Shown piece by piece: positions 1 to 4,896 of a DNA stretch of 6,259 bases (position 1 is the stretch's first letter; each line of letters opens with the position of its first letter). The notes under the pieces are model-generated. The model was given only the letters and a program-made list of their open reading frames with translations, did not search any database and was not told the origin of the DNA. This stretch comes from Sulfuriferula multivorans (GTDB lineage: Bacteria; Pseudomonadota; Gammaproteobacteria; Burkholderiales; Thiobacillaceae), in NCBI GenBank assembly GCA_010365175.1, contig JAAFGW010000179.1, positions 1-6,259 of the forward strand. The letters are read 5' to 3'. The position numbers and the translations under genes were made by a program.

Positions 1-102
1 GATGGCGCGGTGCAGCGCCGGCAGCGGCTGATTTTCTGGAGCGTGGGGGCACTGTTGATGATTCTGCTCACGTTCCCCTGGTATGCATCGCTGTTTTATT
101 AA
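1..102 (+). CDS. merT: MerT mercuric transport protein, C-terminal fragment (5' end outside window)
   Basis: Frame 1 is open from the first base to the TAA at 100-102 and gives the last 33 residues of a membrane protein. The fragment has a basic stretch (QRRQR), then one hydrophobic helix of about 20 residues, and ends in the sequence WYASLFY. A final transmembrane helix closing on a Phe-Tyr pair is typical of MerT, the inner-membrane protein that takes Hg(II) from periplasmic MerP and passes it to the cytoplasm. The identification leans on the merP directly downstream, 9 bases after the stop. The cysteine pairs that define MerT function would lie upstream of the window and cannot be checked. 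Another small membrane protein next to merP (for example a MerT variant or fusion) is possible but less likely. Confidence 0.8.
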   Translation, partial: DGAVQRRQRLIFWSVGALLMILLTFPWYASLFY

Positions 103-106
103 GGAG
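101..106 (+). promoter_or_regulatory. Shine-Dalgarno of merP overlapping the merT stop codon
   Basis: AAGGAG lies 5 bases before the merP ATG and shares its first two bases with the merT TAA (100-102). A ribosome finishing merT would stop on the merP ribosome binding site, which suggests translational coupling of the two transport genes. Confidence 0.75.
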
Positions 107-111
107 CTTCT

Positions 112-411
112 ATGAAAAACCCCGTCAAGCAATCAATATTTCTGGCGACGATGTTGATCGCCTTTTCCAGTCCGCTTTTTGCGGCCCAGAAAACCGTGAC
201 GCTGGGCGTGCCTGGCATGACCTGTGGCGCGTGTCCGATTACGGTAAAAAAGGCGATCTCCCGGGTTGATGGTGTAACCCAAACCGAAGTCGATTTCGAC
301 TCGCGCCAAGCGGTGGTGACCTATGACGACGCCAAGGCCAATGTGGACCAAATCATGAAGGCGACAGCCAATGCGGGCTACCCGGCTGCGGTCAAAGGGA
401 CAGCCAAGTGA
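112..411 (+). CDS. merP: MerP periplasmic mercury-binding protein
   Basis: This 99-residue protein has a Sec signal peptide (residues 1-24, likely cut after LFA) and then a single heavy-metal-associated (HMA) domain. The metal loop reads GMTCGACPITVKKAI, with the two Hg(II)-binding cysteines at residues 38 and 41. This is nearly the classic MerP motif; the Pro after the second Cys and the ITVKKA run separate MerP from copper chaperones such as CopZ. In the known family, MerP captures Hg(II) in the periplasm and hands it to MerT. Length and domain layout are normal. The start is fixed by the AAGGAG 5 bases upstream. The stop TGA overlaps the GTG start of the next gene, so merT, merP and the small cysteine-rich gene form one tightly packed operon. 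Confidence 0.95.
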   Translation: MKNPVKQSIFLATMLIAFSSPLFAAQKTVTLGVPGMTCGACPITVKKAISRVDGVTQTEVDFDSRQAVVTYDDAKANVDQIMKATANAGYPAAVKGTAK

Positions 412-632
412 GTGACTTCATTCCCGATTCCACCATCACCTGCCCGGAATGCGGTCATGCCAAAACGGAAACCATGCCGACCGACGCCTGCCAATGGTTT
501 TACGAGTGTGAGTCGTGCCATGTCGTGCTGAAACCCAAGCCGGGAGATTGTTGTGTGTACTGCTCGTACGGGACAGTGCCGTGTCCGCCAATTCAGGCGA
601 GCGGCAAATCAGCTGGCTGCTGCGCGGCCTGA
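408..632 (+). CDS. Small cysteine-rich GDCCVxC-type protein of the mer operon
   Basis: This 74-residue soluble protein holds 11 cysteines and has no signal peptide. An N-terminal zinc-ribbon-like part has CPEC (residues 12-15) and CESC (34-37). The signature GDCCVYCSYG follows (46-55), with cysteines 48, 49 and 52, then CPP (59-61). The tail ends in a vicinal pair, GCCAA (70-74). I recognise it as the family annotated in databases as GDCCVxC-domain (seleno)protein, small proteins often found beside merT/merP; their biochemical role is not established to my knowledge. It starts with GTG, overlapping the merP stop in a GTGA arrangement, so it is probably translated by re-initiation. The context suggests a cytoplasmic thiol protein that binds or relays Hg(II) or a similar soft metal; that is inference. 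All motif positions here are Cys, not selenocysteine. Confidence 0.85.
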   Translation: MSDFIPDSTITCPECGHAKTETMPTDACQWFYECESCHVVLKPKPGDCCVYCSYGTVPCPPIQASGKSAGCCAA

Positions 633-647
633 TTCGGGGCGTTTAGG

Positions 648-1094
648 CTAGCAGTTCGGGCAGGGCTCGACCGGCAGCCCGCGCGTCTTCCAACCCGGGC
701 CGGCGGCGCTGCCGATCATGCCTTCCTTGATGTTGTAGACATTGGTGAAACCGACTTCCTGCATCACCTTTTGAATCTGTGTGGTGCGGTTGCCGGTGCG
801 GCAGATCAGCCCGATCGGCGCGTTGGCATCGCCTTTCACTTCAACCGCGATCTGCCGCAAAAAAGCGATCAGGCCATCCGGGTGTTCCATATTGATGCGC
901 CGGGCATCCTTGGCTACGCCCGTCTGGCGCCACTCTTCGGGGCGGCGGATGTCGATCAGCGTCATGTTGCCGGCTTCAACCAGCGCATAAGCCTCCGGTG
1001 CCGACAGGTTGGGGCCGGGTTCGGCTGACAGGGCATTAAGTGAGGTCAGCACAAGAAACGCGGCGATGACAGCGGACAGGCGTTGCACAAACAT
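648..1094 (-). CDS. Exported single-domain rhodanese (sulfurtransferase-like)
   Basis: I place the start at the ATG complementary to 1092-1094, giving 148 residues, because TGGAG lies 5 bases upstream on this strand. An ATG five codons earlier (1107-1109) has no ribosome binding site. Residues 1-24 form a signal peptide (FVQR basic end, hydrophobic core, cleavage near ALSA), so the protein should be periplasmic. The mature part is one rhodanese domain: LIDIRRPEEW near residues 46-55 and an active-site loop CRTGNRT with the catalytic Cys at residue 98, which would carry a persulfide. The sequence ends in CPNC (145-148), a second possible thiol pair. Substrate and acceptor are unknown; this family moves sulfane sulfur. 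It converges on the mer operon with only 15 bases between stops and diverges from queD. It may belong functionally with either the mer genes or the sulfur operon downstream, but nothing proves it. Confidence 0.88.
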   Translation of the reverse strand: MFVQRLSAVIAAFLVLTSLNALSAEPGPNLSAPEAYALVEAGNMTLIDIRRPEEWRQTGVAKDARRINMEHPDGLIAFLRQIAVEVKGDANAPIGLICRTGNRTTQIQKVMQEVGFTNVYNIKEGMIGSAAGPGWKTRGLPVEPCPNC

Positions 1095-1099
1095 GGGCA

Positions 1100-1104
1100 C
1101 TCCA
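1100..1104 (-). promoter_or_regulatory. Shine-Dalgarno that sets the rhodanese start
   Basis: On the minus strand TGGAG is followed by five bases and then the ATG at 1094. The alternative upstream ATG at 1109 has no purine-rich site before it, so this motif decides the start. Confidence 0.6.
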
Positions 1105-1201
1105 GGCATGGATATGGGCTGACCGATAGTTTATGGCGCCCGGCTCGATTTTCGCCAATATTCTGCATGGTCAGCGCGGGCAACTTGCGCGAGAATGCCG
1201 C

Positions 1202-1561
1202 ATGGATATCTTTCGCATTTTTCACCTGCAATGCGCGCGGCGCCTGCCCGCGCTGCCCGACTCCCACCCCTGCTCGCGAATGCATGGTCATTCGTTCAAG
1301 GTTGAACTCACCCTCAGCGGCGAGCTCGATCCCAAGCTTGGTTGGGTGCTCGACTTCGCCGATATCGAAGCCGCCTGGCAGCCCCTACACGCGGCGCTCG
1401 ATCACCGCACCCTCAACGACATCGCCGGGCTGGAGAATCCCACCAGCGAAAACCTGGCGATCTGGTTATGGCAGCAACTCAAACCTGCCTTGCCGGGCCT
1501 GTCGCAAATCAAGGTGATGGAGACACATGACTCGGGTTGCGTCTATCGCGGAGCGCCCTGA
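1202..1561 (+). CDS. queD: QueD-like 6-carboxy-tetrahydropterin synthase with an altered zinc site
   Basis: This 119-residue protein aligns by eye over its whole length with QueD of the PTPS superfamily, which converts dihydroneopterin triphosphate to 6-carboxy-tetrahydropterin on the way to queuosine and other 7-deazaguanines. The catalytic Cys24 (in HPCSRMHGHS), zinc ligands His28 and His30, the LDHRTLND block (Asp67, His68), the GLENPTSE block (76-83) and Glu107 in METHDSGC are all present. The odd point is residue 13: the family motif AAHRLP, whose His is the third zinc ligand, here reads CARRLP, so that ligand is Arg. An in-frame ATG at 1133 would add 23 residues without family similarity; the ATG at 1202 fits the known length and has a weak GAGAA 6 bases upstream. 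It stands alone on the plus strand; no other queuosine genes are in the window. Confidence 0.88.
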   Translation: MDIFRIFHLQCARRLPALPDSHPCSRMHGHSFKVELTLSGELDPKLGWVLDFADIEAAWQPLHAALDHRTLNDIAGLENPTSENLAIWLWQQLKPALPGLSQIKVMETHDSGCVYRGAP

Positions 1562-1690
1562 AAAAGAGCCGACTCGGCACCCTCTGGCCCTTTATGCCGT
1601 AGGGATTAGCGCCGTTTGGCCGTTGTTTCACTCCATAGGCGATGGTGCTACCGTACGCCAACGCCATATGGATAAAACGGAAGTGCCCAA

Positions 1691-2833
1691 ATGACCACGC
1701 CATTCCTATTCGGTCACGAAGACCGACTCGGCTCGCTCGACCAGAACGTCAGCCTCGAAGCCAAAGTACACACCATCCATACGGCGTTGCTGGAGCGCTT
1801 CGGTTTTATTCAACATATTGCCGCAGCGGTTTACGATCCGGCGACTGACACGCTTAAAACATTCCTGCAAATAGGCGGGGGCAAGACCCCGTTCCAGCAT
1901 TTCACGGCCAAGCTGTCGGAGGCGCCGTCCCTGACCGAAATCATCAAGGTGGGCCGCCCGCGCGTAGTGAACGATCTGGTCATTTTTTCCGAGGGTCCAC
2001 ACGAACATAGCAAGCGCATTGCCGCCAAAGGCTACCGTGCTAGTTACACCATGCCGATGTATCAAAATGGGCACCTGTTCGGCTTCCTGTTTTTCAATTC
2101 TTACGAGTCTGATTGTTTCGTTGAGGAAGTGCTGGGCCAGATAGATCCGTTCGGGCATCTGATCGCGCTCACCATCATCAACGACCTCACCACCCTGCAT
2201 ACCTTGCTGGCTTCGGTGAAGACTGCGCGAGACCTGACTCATGCTCGGGATGGGGAAACCGGATCACACCTCGACCGCATGTCGCGGTTTGCCCGCGTCA
2301 TCGCACAGTCGGTTGCGGAGCACTTCGAACTGACCGACGAATACATCGAGAAAATTTTTATCTTCTCGCCACTGCATGACATCGGGAAAATTGCCATTCC
2401 GGATCGTGTCCTGCTGAAACCCGGAAAACTCAATCCTGAAGAATGGGCGTTGATGCAAACGCACCCTATCCGTGGACGGGAAATCATCGACCAGATGCTT
2501 ACCCATTTTGAACTGGGGACCATGCAGGGGTGCGATATCCTGCGCAACATCGCCCTGTTTCATCACGAGTCCGTCGATGGCACAGGCTATCCGGATGGAC
2601 GCACCGGCGAGGACATCCCCATCGAGGCGCGCATCGTTGCCGTGGCCGACATTTTCGACGCGCTCACCAGCCGTCGGCCTTACAAGCCGGCCTGGAGCAA
2701 CGACGATGCCTTCGATTTGTTGCGAAAACTGGCGGGTAAAAAGCTGGATGCGTATTGTGTGGATGCGCTGATTGAGAGCCGCGACGAAATCGAGGAAATT
2801 CAGCAACAGTTCCAGGAAAACGTTGTGGGATGA
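1691..2833 (+). CDS. GAF-like/HD-GYP protein, probable cyclic-di-GMP phosphodiesterase
   Basis: This 380-residue cytoplasmic protein has no membrane segment. Residues about 20-165 look like a GAF-type sensory domain (alternating strands around YTMPMYQNGHLFGFLFFNS). Residues about 175-350 are an HD-GYP domain: the entry motif ARDGETGSHL (185-194), the metal-binding HDIGKIAIPD (229-238), THPIRG (257-262), HHESVDGTGYPDG (291-303) and VADIFDALTSRRPYK (318-332). The key residues His229/Asp230, His258, His291/His292 and Asp320 are all present, so the enzyme is expected to be active in hydrolysing c-di-GMP, lowering the level of this second messenger (biofilm, motility). There is no receiver domain, so the signal is probably a small molecule or a partner read by the N-terminal domain. 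GGAAG lies 7 bases before the ATG. It appears monocistronic, with hairpins downstream. Confidence 0.92.
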   Translation: MTTPFLFGHEDRLGSLDQNVSLEAKVHTIHTALLERFGFIQHIAAAVYDPATDTLKTFLQIGGGKTPFQHFTAKLSEAPSLTEIIKVGRPRVVNDLVIFSEGPHEHSKRIAAKGYRASYTMPMYQNGHLFGFLFFNSYESDCFVEEVLGQIDPFGHLIALTIINDLTTLHTLLASVKTARDLTHARDGETGSHLDRMSRFARVIAQSVAEHFELTDEYIEKIFIFSPLHDIGKIAIPDRVLLKPGKLNPEEWALMQTHPIRGREIIDQMLTHFELGTMQGCDILRNIALFHHESVDGTGYPDGRTGEDIPIEARIVAVADIFDALTSRRPYKPAWSNDDAFDLLRKLAGKKLDAYCVDALIESRDEIEEIQQQFQENVVG

Positions 2834-2840
2834 GGATAGT

Positions 2841-2863
2841 CCCTTGCCTGAAACAGGCAAGGG
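2841..2863 (+). terminator. Perfect hairpin right after the HD-GYP gene
   Basis: CCCTTGCCTG, then AAA, then CAGGCAAGGG form a perfect 10-bp stem with a 3-base loop, beginning 7 bases after the stop codon. Only three T residues follow, so it is a weak Rho-independent terminator or a 3'-end stabilising structure. Being symmetrical, it could act on either strand. Confidence 0.5.
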
Positions 2864-2942
2864 TTTGCCCGTCTCCAGCAGACCAAACCCTGTCGGATGA
2901 TTCTGCGTCAGTAAACGTTATGAGCAAAGAGCAAGTGTGAGC

Positions 2943-2971
2943 AAACGGGGTGAGTTTGCCCTGTTTTTTTT
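2943..2971 (+). terminator. Rho-independent terminator downstream of the HD-GYP gene
   Basis: AAACGGGG (2943-2950) pairs with CCCTGTTT (2959-2966), with one G-T wobble, around an 8-base loop. The run of T continues to 2971. This is a normal intrinsic terminator for plus-strand transcription, about 110 bases after the HD-GYP stop, and it isolates the next gene from read-through. Confidence 0.6.
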
Positions 2972-3082
2972 CAGTGCTTAGGTAAAAGCATTTCAACAAT
3001 AAGAAAACGTCTTCCTGGCCTCGGGTGACGGATTGCGGGGAAAATTCTAAAAACAATCATATCTAACCAATAGGAAAATAAA
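2972..3082 (+). promoter_or_regulatory. Leader and likely promoter region of the carbonic anhydrase gene
   Basis: This AT-richer stretch lies between the terminator ending at 2971 and the GTG start at 3083, so the promoter of the carbonic anhydrase gene should be here. I see no convincing -35/-10 pair. AGGAA at 3072-3076, 6 bases before the GTG, is the ribosome binding site and supports the GTG start. Confidence 0.4.
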
Positions 3083-3925
3083 GTGTCATTCCGTTTCAAT
3101 CAACGTGTATTTGCCACGCTACTGATGGGTGTGTTTTCAATCAGTGGTCTGGCTGCAGAAAGCCATCAGGATGCCAAAGCACCGAACGCCGACGCAGCGG
3201 GCCCCGCTTGTCAGGGTTATGGACCGCAAACACCGCGCGACATCGACAATGTCGCCGGGGAAAACACGCGCAGCTTTTCGTTGGCACCAAGCTACAACAA
3301 AATGAATTTGTGCAACATACATATGCATGACAATGCCGAGCACAAGGCAAAGGATTTTTCGATTTATGCAGGTGAGGGCGAACATGGGCATGGTGGGGGG
3401 TATCAGTGCAGCATGAGCAAATCCCTGTCTGCGGCTGAGCTCCAGGCCCCAGCCAAAAATGCCTGCAAAGGCATCAAGCCTGGGGACACCATTGAGGTGC
3501 ACTGGGTGTATTCATCGTGCGATGTCAAACCGGGTGAAGGTCTGGGTTCCTGCATGTCGCCGAGTTGTGCCAACCCGGATCTGCGTGTCGAAACGCAAGT
3601 GTTCACAGTGGTCAACGACCCTTCTGCATTGAATTTCAAAACCATGACCTACGACGGCAATGTGGTTAATGGCTTCCATCAGGCAAAATCGCTGCCGGTC
3701 AAAACAGGCAGGCCAGTTGAGTTCATGGGGTCGACCACAGGTCCGAAATACACCGAACAGCAATGTTCACCGCTACAAGTCACTTGGAGCGTGCGCCCGA
3801 AATGCGCCAAAGTGGACATCGCCAGCCTGAGCGAATGGTGTGAAGGGAATGTGTTTAAGGAGAGCGAAGCGCATGGCGTGAGAATACTGGTCACCAATCC
3901 CAAGTTGCTGTCGAAGATCAAGTAA
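3083..3925 (+). CDS. Delta-class carbonic anhydrase, exported
   Basis: This 280-residue protein starts with GTG, supported by AGGAA 6 bases upstream. Residues 1-25 are a signal peptide (cleavage near GLAA), so it should act in the periplasm, where carbonic anhydrases interconvert CO2 and bicarbonate. I recognise the delta-class pattern: GYGPQTPRDID (45-55), MNLCNIHMHDNAEHK (74-88), EHGHGGGYQC (100-109), GDTIEVHWVYSSCDVKPG (134-151), LRVETQVF (167-174) and STTGPKYTEQQCSP (217-230). By analogy with alpha-class enzymes, His80, His82 and His140 would bind the zinc; this is inference. There are ten cysteines in the mature part, which fits disulfide bonding in the periplasm. It is a single-gene unit between two terminators, with no bicarbonate transporter or carboxysome gene nearby. 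The delta class was first described in marine diatoms, and bacterial members are less studied. Confidence 0.85.
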   Translation: MSFRFNQRVFATLLMGVFSISGLAAESHQDAKAPNADAAGPACQGYGPQTPRDIDNVAGENTRSFSLAPSYNKMNLCNIHMHDNAEHKAKDFSIYAGEGEHGHGGGYQCSMSKSLSAAELQAPAKNACKGIKPGDTIEVHWVYSSCDVKPGEGLGSCMSPSCANPDLRVETQVFTVVNDPSALNFKTMTYDGNVVNGFHQAKSLPVKTGRPVEFMGSTTGPKYTEQQCSPLQVTWSVRPKCAKVDIASLSEWCEGNVFKESEAHGVRILVTNPKLLSKIK

Positions 3926-3948
3926 ACGCAGGCGTTATAGCAATCGAT

Positions 3949-3991
3949 CCGCCACGTTTCAGCGTCGTGCTGATATGTGGCGGTTTTTTTT
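3949..3991 (+). terminator. Strong Rho-independent terminator of the carbonic anhydrase gene
   Basis: CCGCCAC (3949-3955) pairs perfectly with GTGGCGG (3977-3983). Inside it a second stem, CAGC (3960-3963) with GCTG (3969-3972), closes a 5-base loop. Eight T residues follow at 3984-3991. It lies 23 bases after the stop codon. Confidence 0.9.
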
Positions 3992-4168
3992 GCCTCGCCG
4001 TAAATGATCGACCCACTGTTCCGAAACGGCATGCGCCCTCCGTGCTTGGATTGAGCGCATCAAATATAGGTCGAATCCAGGCTGAACGTCGCCATTGACC
4101 GGGTGTTGCTCTGTGTAATGCTTACACTTGAACCGTAAAGGTTGGCTGGCAAAATAAAAAAGGCTTGC
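3992..4168. other. Intergenic stretch without recognisable genes
   Basis: I find no supported gene, RNA or mobile element here. There are small inverted repeats (ATGCGC at 4031-4036 with GCGCAT at 4055-4060; TGGATT at 4047-4052 with AATCCA at 4074-4079) whose arms are only 6 bp with loops of about 20 bases, which could be chance. The end of the stretch (4151-4160) is A-rich just upstream of the regulator's promoter. Confidence 0.4.
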
Positions 4169-4193
4169 AATATTCTAATAATCGTTAGAGTAT
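4165..4193 (+). promoter_or_regulatory. Possible promoter of the ArsR-rhodanese operon
   Basis: TTGCAA (4165-4170) is a fair -35 match, and after 17 bases GAGTAT (4188-4193) is a poor -10 match. A start about 7 bases later would fall at the ATG (4201), giving a leaderless message; that agrees with the lack of a Shine-Dalgarno before this ATG. An alternative -10 is AATAAT (4177-4182), a better match but without a good -35. Either way the promoter overlaps the operator palindrome. Confidence 0.35.
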
Positions 4194-4194
4194 T
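4169..4194. promoter_or_regulatory. Operator palindrome, probable binding site of the ArsR-rhodanese regulator
   Basis: AATATTCTAA (4169-4178) and TTAGAGTATT (4185-4194) are inverted repeats with 9 of 10 positions matching and a 6-base spacer. The AT-rich, two-fold symmetric site ends 6 bases before the regulator start, where a dimeric ArsR-family repressor would block RNA polymerase and control its own operon. AT-rich palindromes over the promoter are typical of this family, including BigR-type sulfur sensors. That this regulator binds here is inference. Confidence 0.7.
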
Positions 4195-4200
4195 GGCTTC

Positions 4201-4863
4201 ATGGACAAACGCAAAATCAAAGACCTGCTCTACGAAGAAGTCGCTCGTATTGGCAAGGCGGTCTCCAGCCCCAAGCGGCTGGAGCTGCTGGAAATTCTGG
4301 CGCAGGGTGAAAAAACAGTCGAAGCGCTGGCGGTAGAAGCCAGCATCGATATCAAGCTGGCGAGTGCGCATCTCAAGGTGTTGAAGGCGGCTCGGCTGGT
4401 GGTGGCGGAGCGCGATGGGCGCTTCATTGCCTATCGCCTGTCGGGTGAAGATGTCAGTGCACTGTGGGTCAATCTGCGCACCGTGGCGGAAGAACATCTG
4501 GTCGAACTCAAAGTGGCGATGGACGGCATTTTTTCTGCGCCGGAAAAGCTCGATTCCGAAACACGGCGTTCGTTGATGAGCAAGGCGCGGCGCGGTGAAG
4601 TGGTGGTGATCGATGTGCGGCCCACTGCTGAATACGAAAACGGCCATCTGCCGTTTGCCCGTTCGATGCCGCTCGACGAGATCCGCCAGCGCATCAAGGA
4701 GCTACCTGCCGACAAGGATATCGTCGCTTACTGCCGCGGACCGTTCTGCATGATGTCGGCTGAAGCGGTGGCGTTGCTGAAGGAGCATGGTCTACGCGCA
4801 TACAAAATCGCAGACGGCACGCCGGAATGGCAGGCCGCCGGGTTGCCGCTGGCCGAGTCTTGA
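4201..4863 (+). CDS. ArsR-family regulator fused to a rhodanese domain
   Basis: This 220-residue two-domain protein has an ArsR/SmtB winged helix at residues about 10-95 (SSPKRLELLEIL, then the recognition region IDIKLASAHLKVLKAARLV at 49-67 and the wing AERDGRFIAYRL at 69-80). A linker follows, then a rhodanese domain at about 120-217 (VVVIDVRPTAEYENGHLP at 134-151, active-site loop CRGPFC at 178-183, GTPEWQAAGLP at 206-216). The only cysteines in the whole protein are Cys178 and Cys183, so the helix-turn-helix part has neither metal-site thiols nor the dithiol pair of BigR/SqrR-type sensors. The likely signal is therefore a persulfide or other thiol-reactive species on the rhodanese loop (inference). 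The ATG at 4201 is the first possible start in frame, with a stop at 4186-4188; no Shine-Dalgarno is visible. It heads the operon with the hydrolase (33-base gap) and the transporter. Confidence 0.92.
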   Translation: MDKRKIKDLLYEEVARIGKAVSSPKRLELLEILAQGEKTVEALAVEASIDIKLASAHLKVLKAARLVVAERDGRFIAYRLSGEDVSALWVNLRTVAEEHLVELKVAMDGIFSAPEKLDSETRRSLMSKARRGEVVVIDVRPTAEYENGHLPFARSMPLDEIRQRIKELPADKDIVAYCRGPFCMMSAEAVALLKEHGLRAYKIADGTPEWQAAGLPLAES

Positions 4864-4884
4864 ACTGACCAATACCTCGATACC

Positions 4885-4890
4885 AAGGAG
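4885..4890 (+). promoter_or_regulatory. Strong Shine-Dalgarno of the hydrolase gene
   Basis: AAGGAG lies 6 bases before the ATG at 4897. It contrasts with the regulator upstream, which has no visible ribosome binding site, so the enzyme is probably made in larger amount than its regulator from the same message. Confidence 0.65.
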
Positions 4891-4896
4891 CACTTT

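Noticed and set aside
630..632. The TGA of the GDCCVxC gene read as selenocysteine, since the family includes selenoproteins
   Set aside because: The motif positions are all Cys codons, the protein ends naturally in GCCAA, and I see no selenocysteine insertion hairpin after the TGA.
607..634. Inverted repeat AATCAG...CTGATT between the convergent mer and rhodanese genes as a shared terminator
   Set aside because: The stem is only 6 bp with a 16-base loop and no T-tract on either strand; it could be chance.
1133..1201. Longer QueD start at 1133
   Set aside because: The additional 23 residues match nothing in the family, and the ATG at 1202 gives the normal length and has a weak ribosome binding site.
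1562..1690. A cyclic-di-GMP riboswitch in the leader of the HD-GYP gene
   Set aside because: The conserved core of the class I riboswitch is not present, and no stable ordered helices are visible.
4031..4079. Small inverted repeats in the gap before the regulator as a mobile-element end or second operator
   Set aside because: The arms are only 6 bp with loops of about 20 bases, and no transposase or target duplication accompanies them.
4060..4647. Long minus-strand reading frame across the regulator gene
   Set aside because: It lies opposite the well-supported ArsR-rhodanese gene, has no family motif and no start signal, and is a typical shadow of a GC-rich gene.
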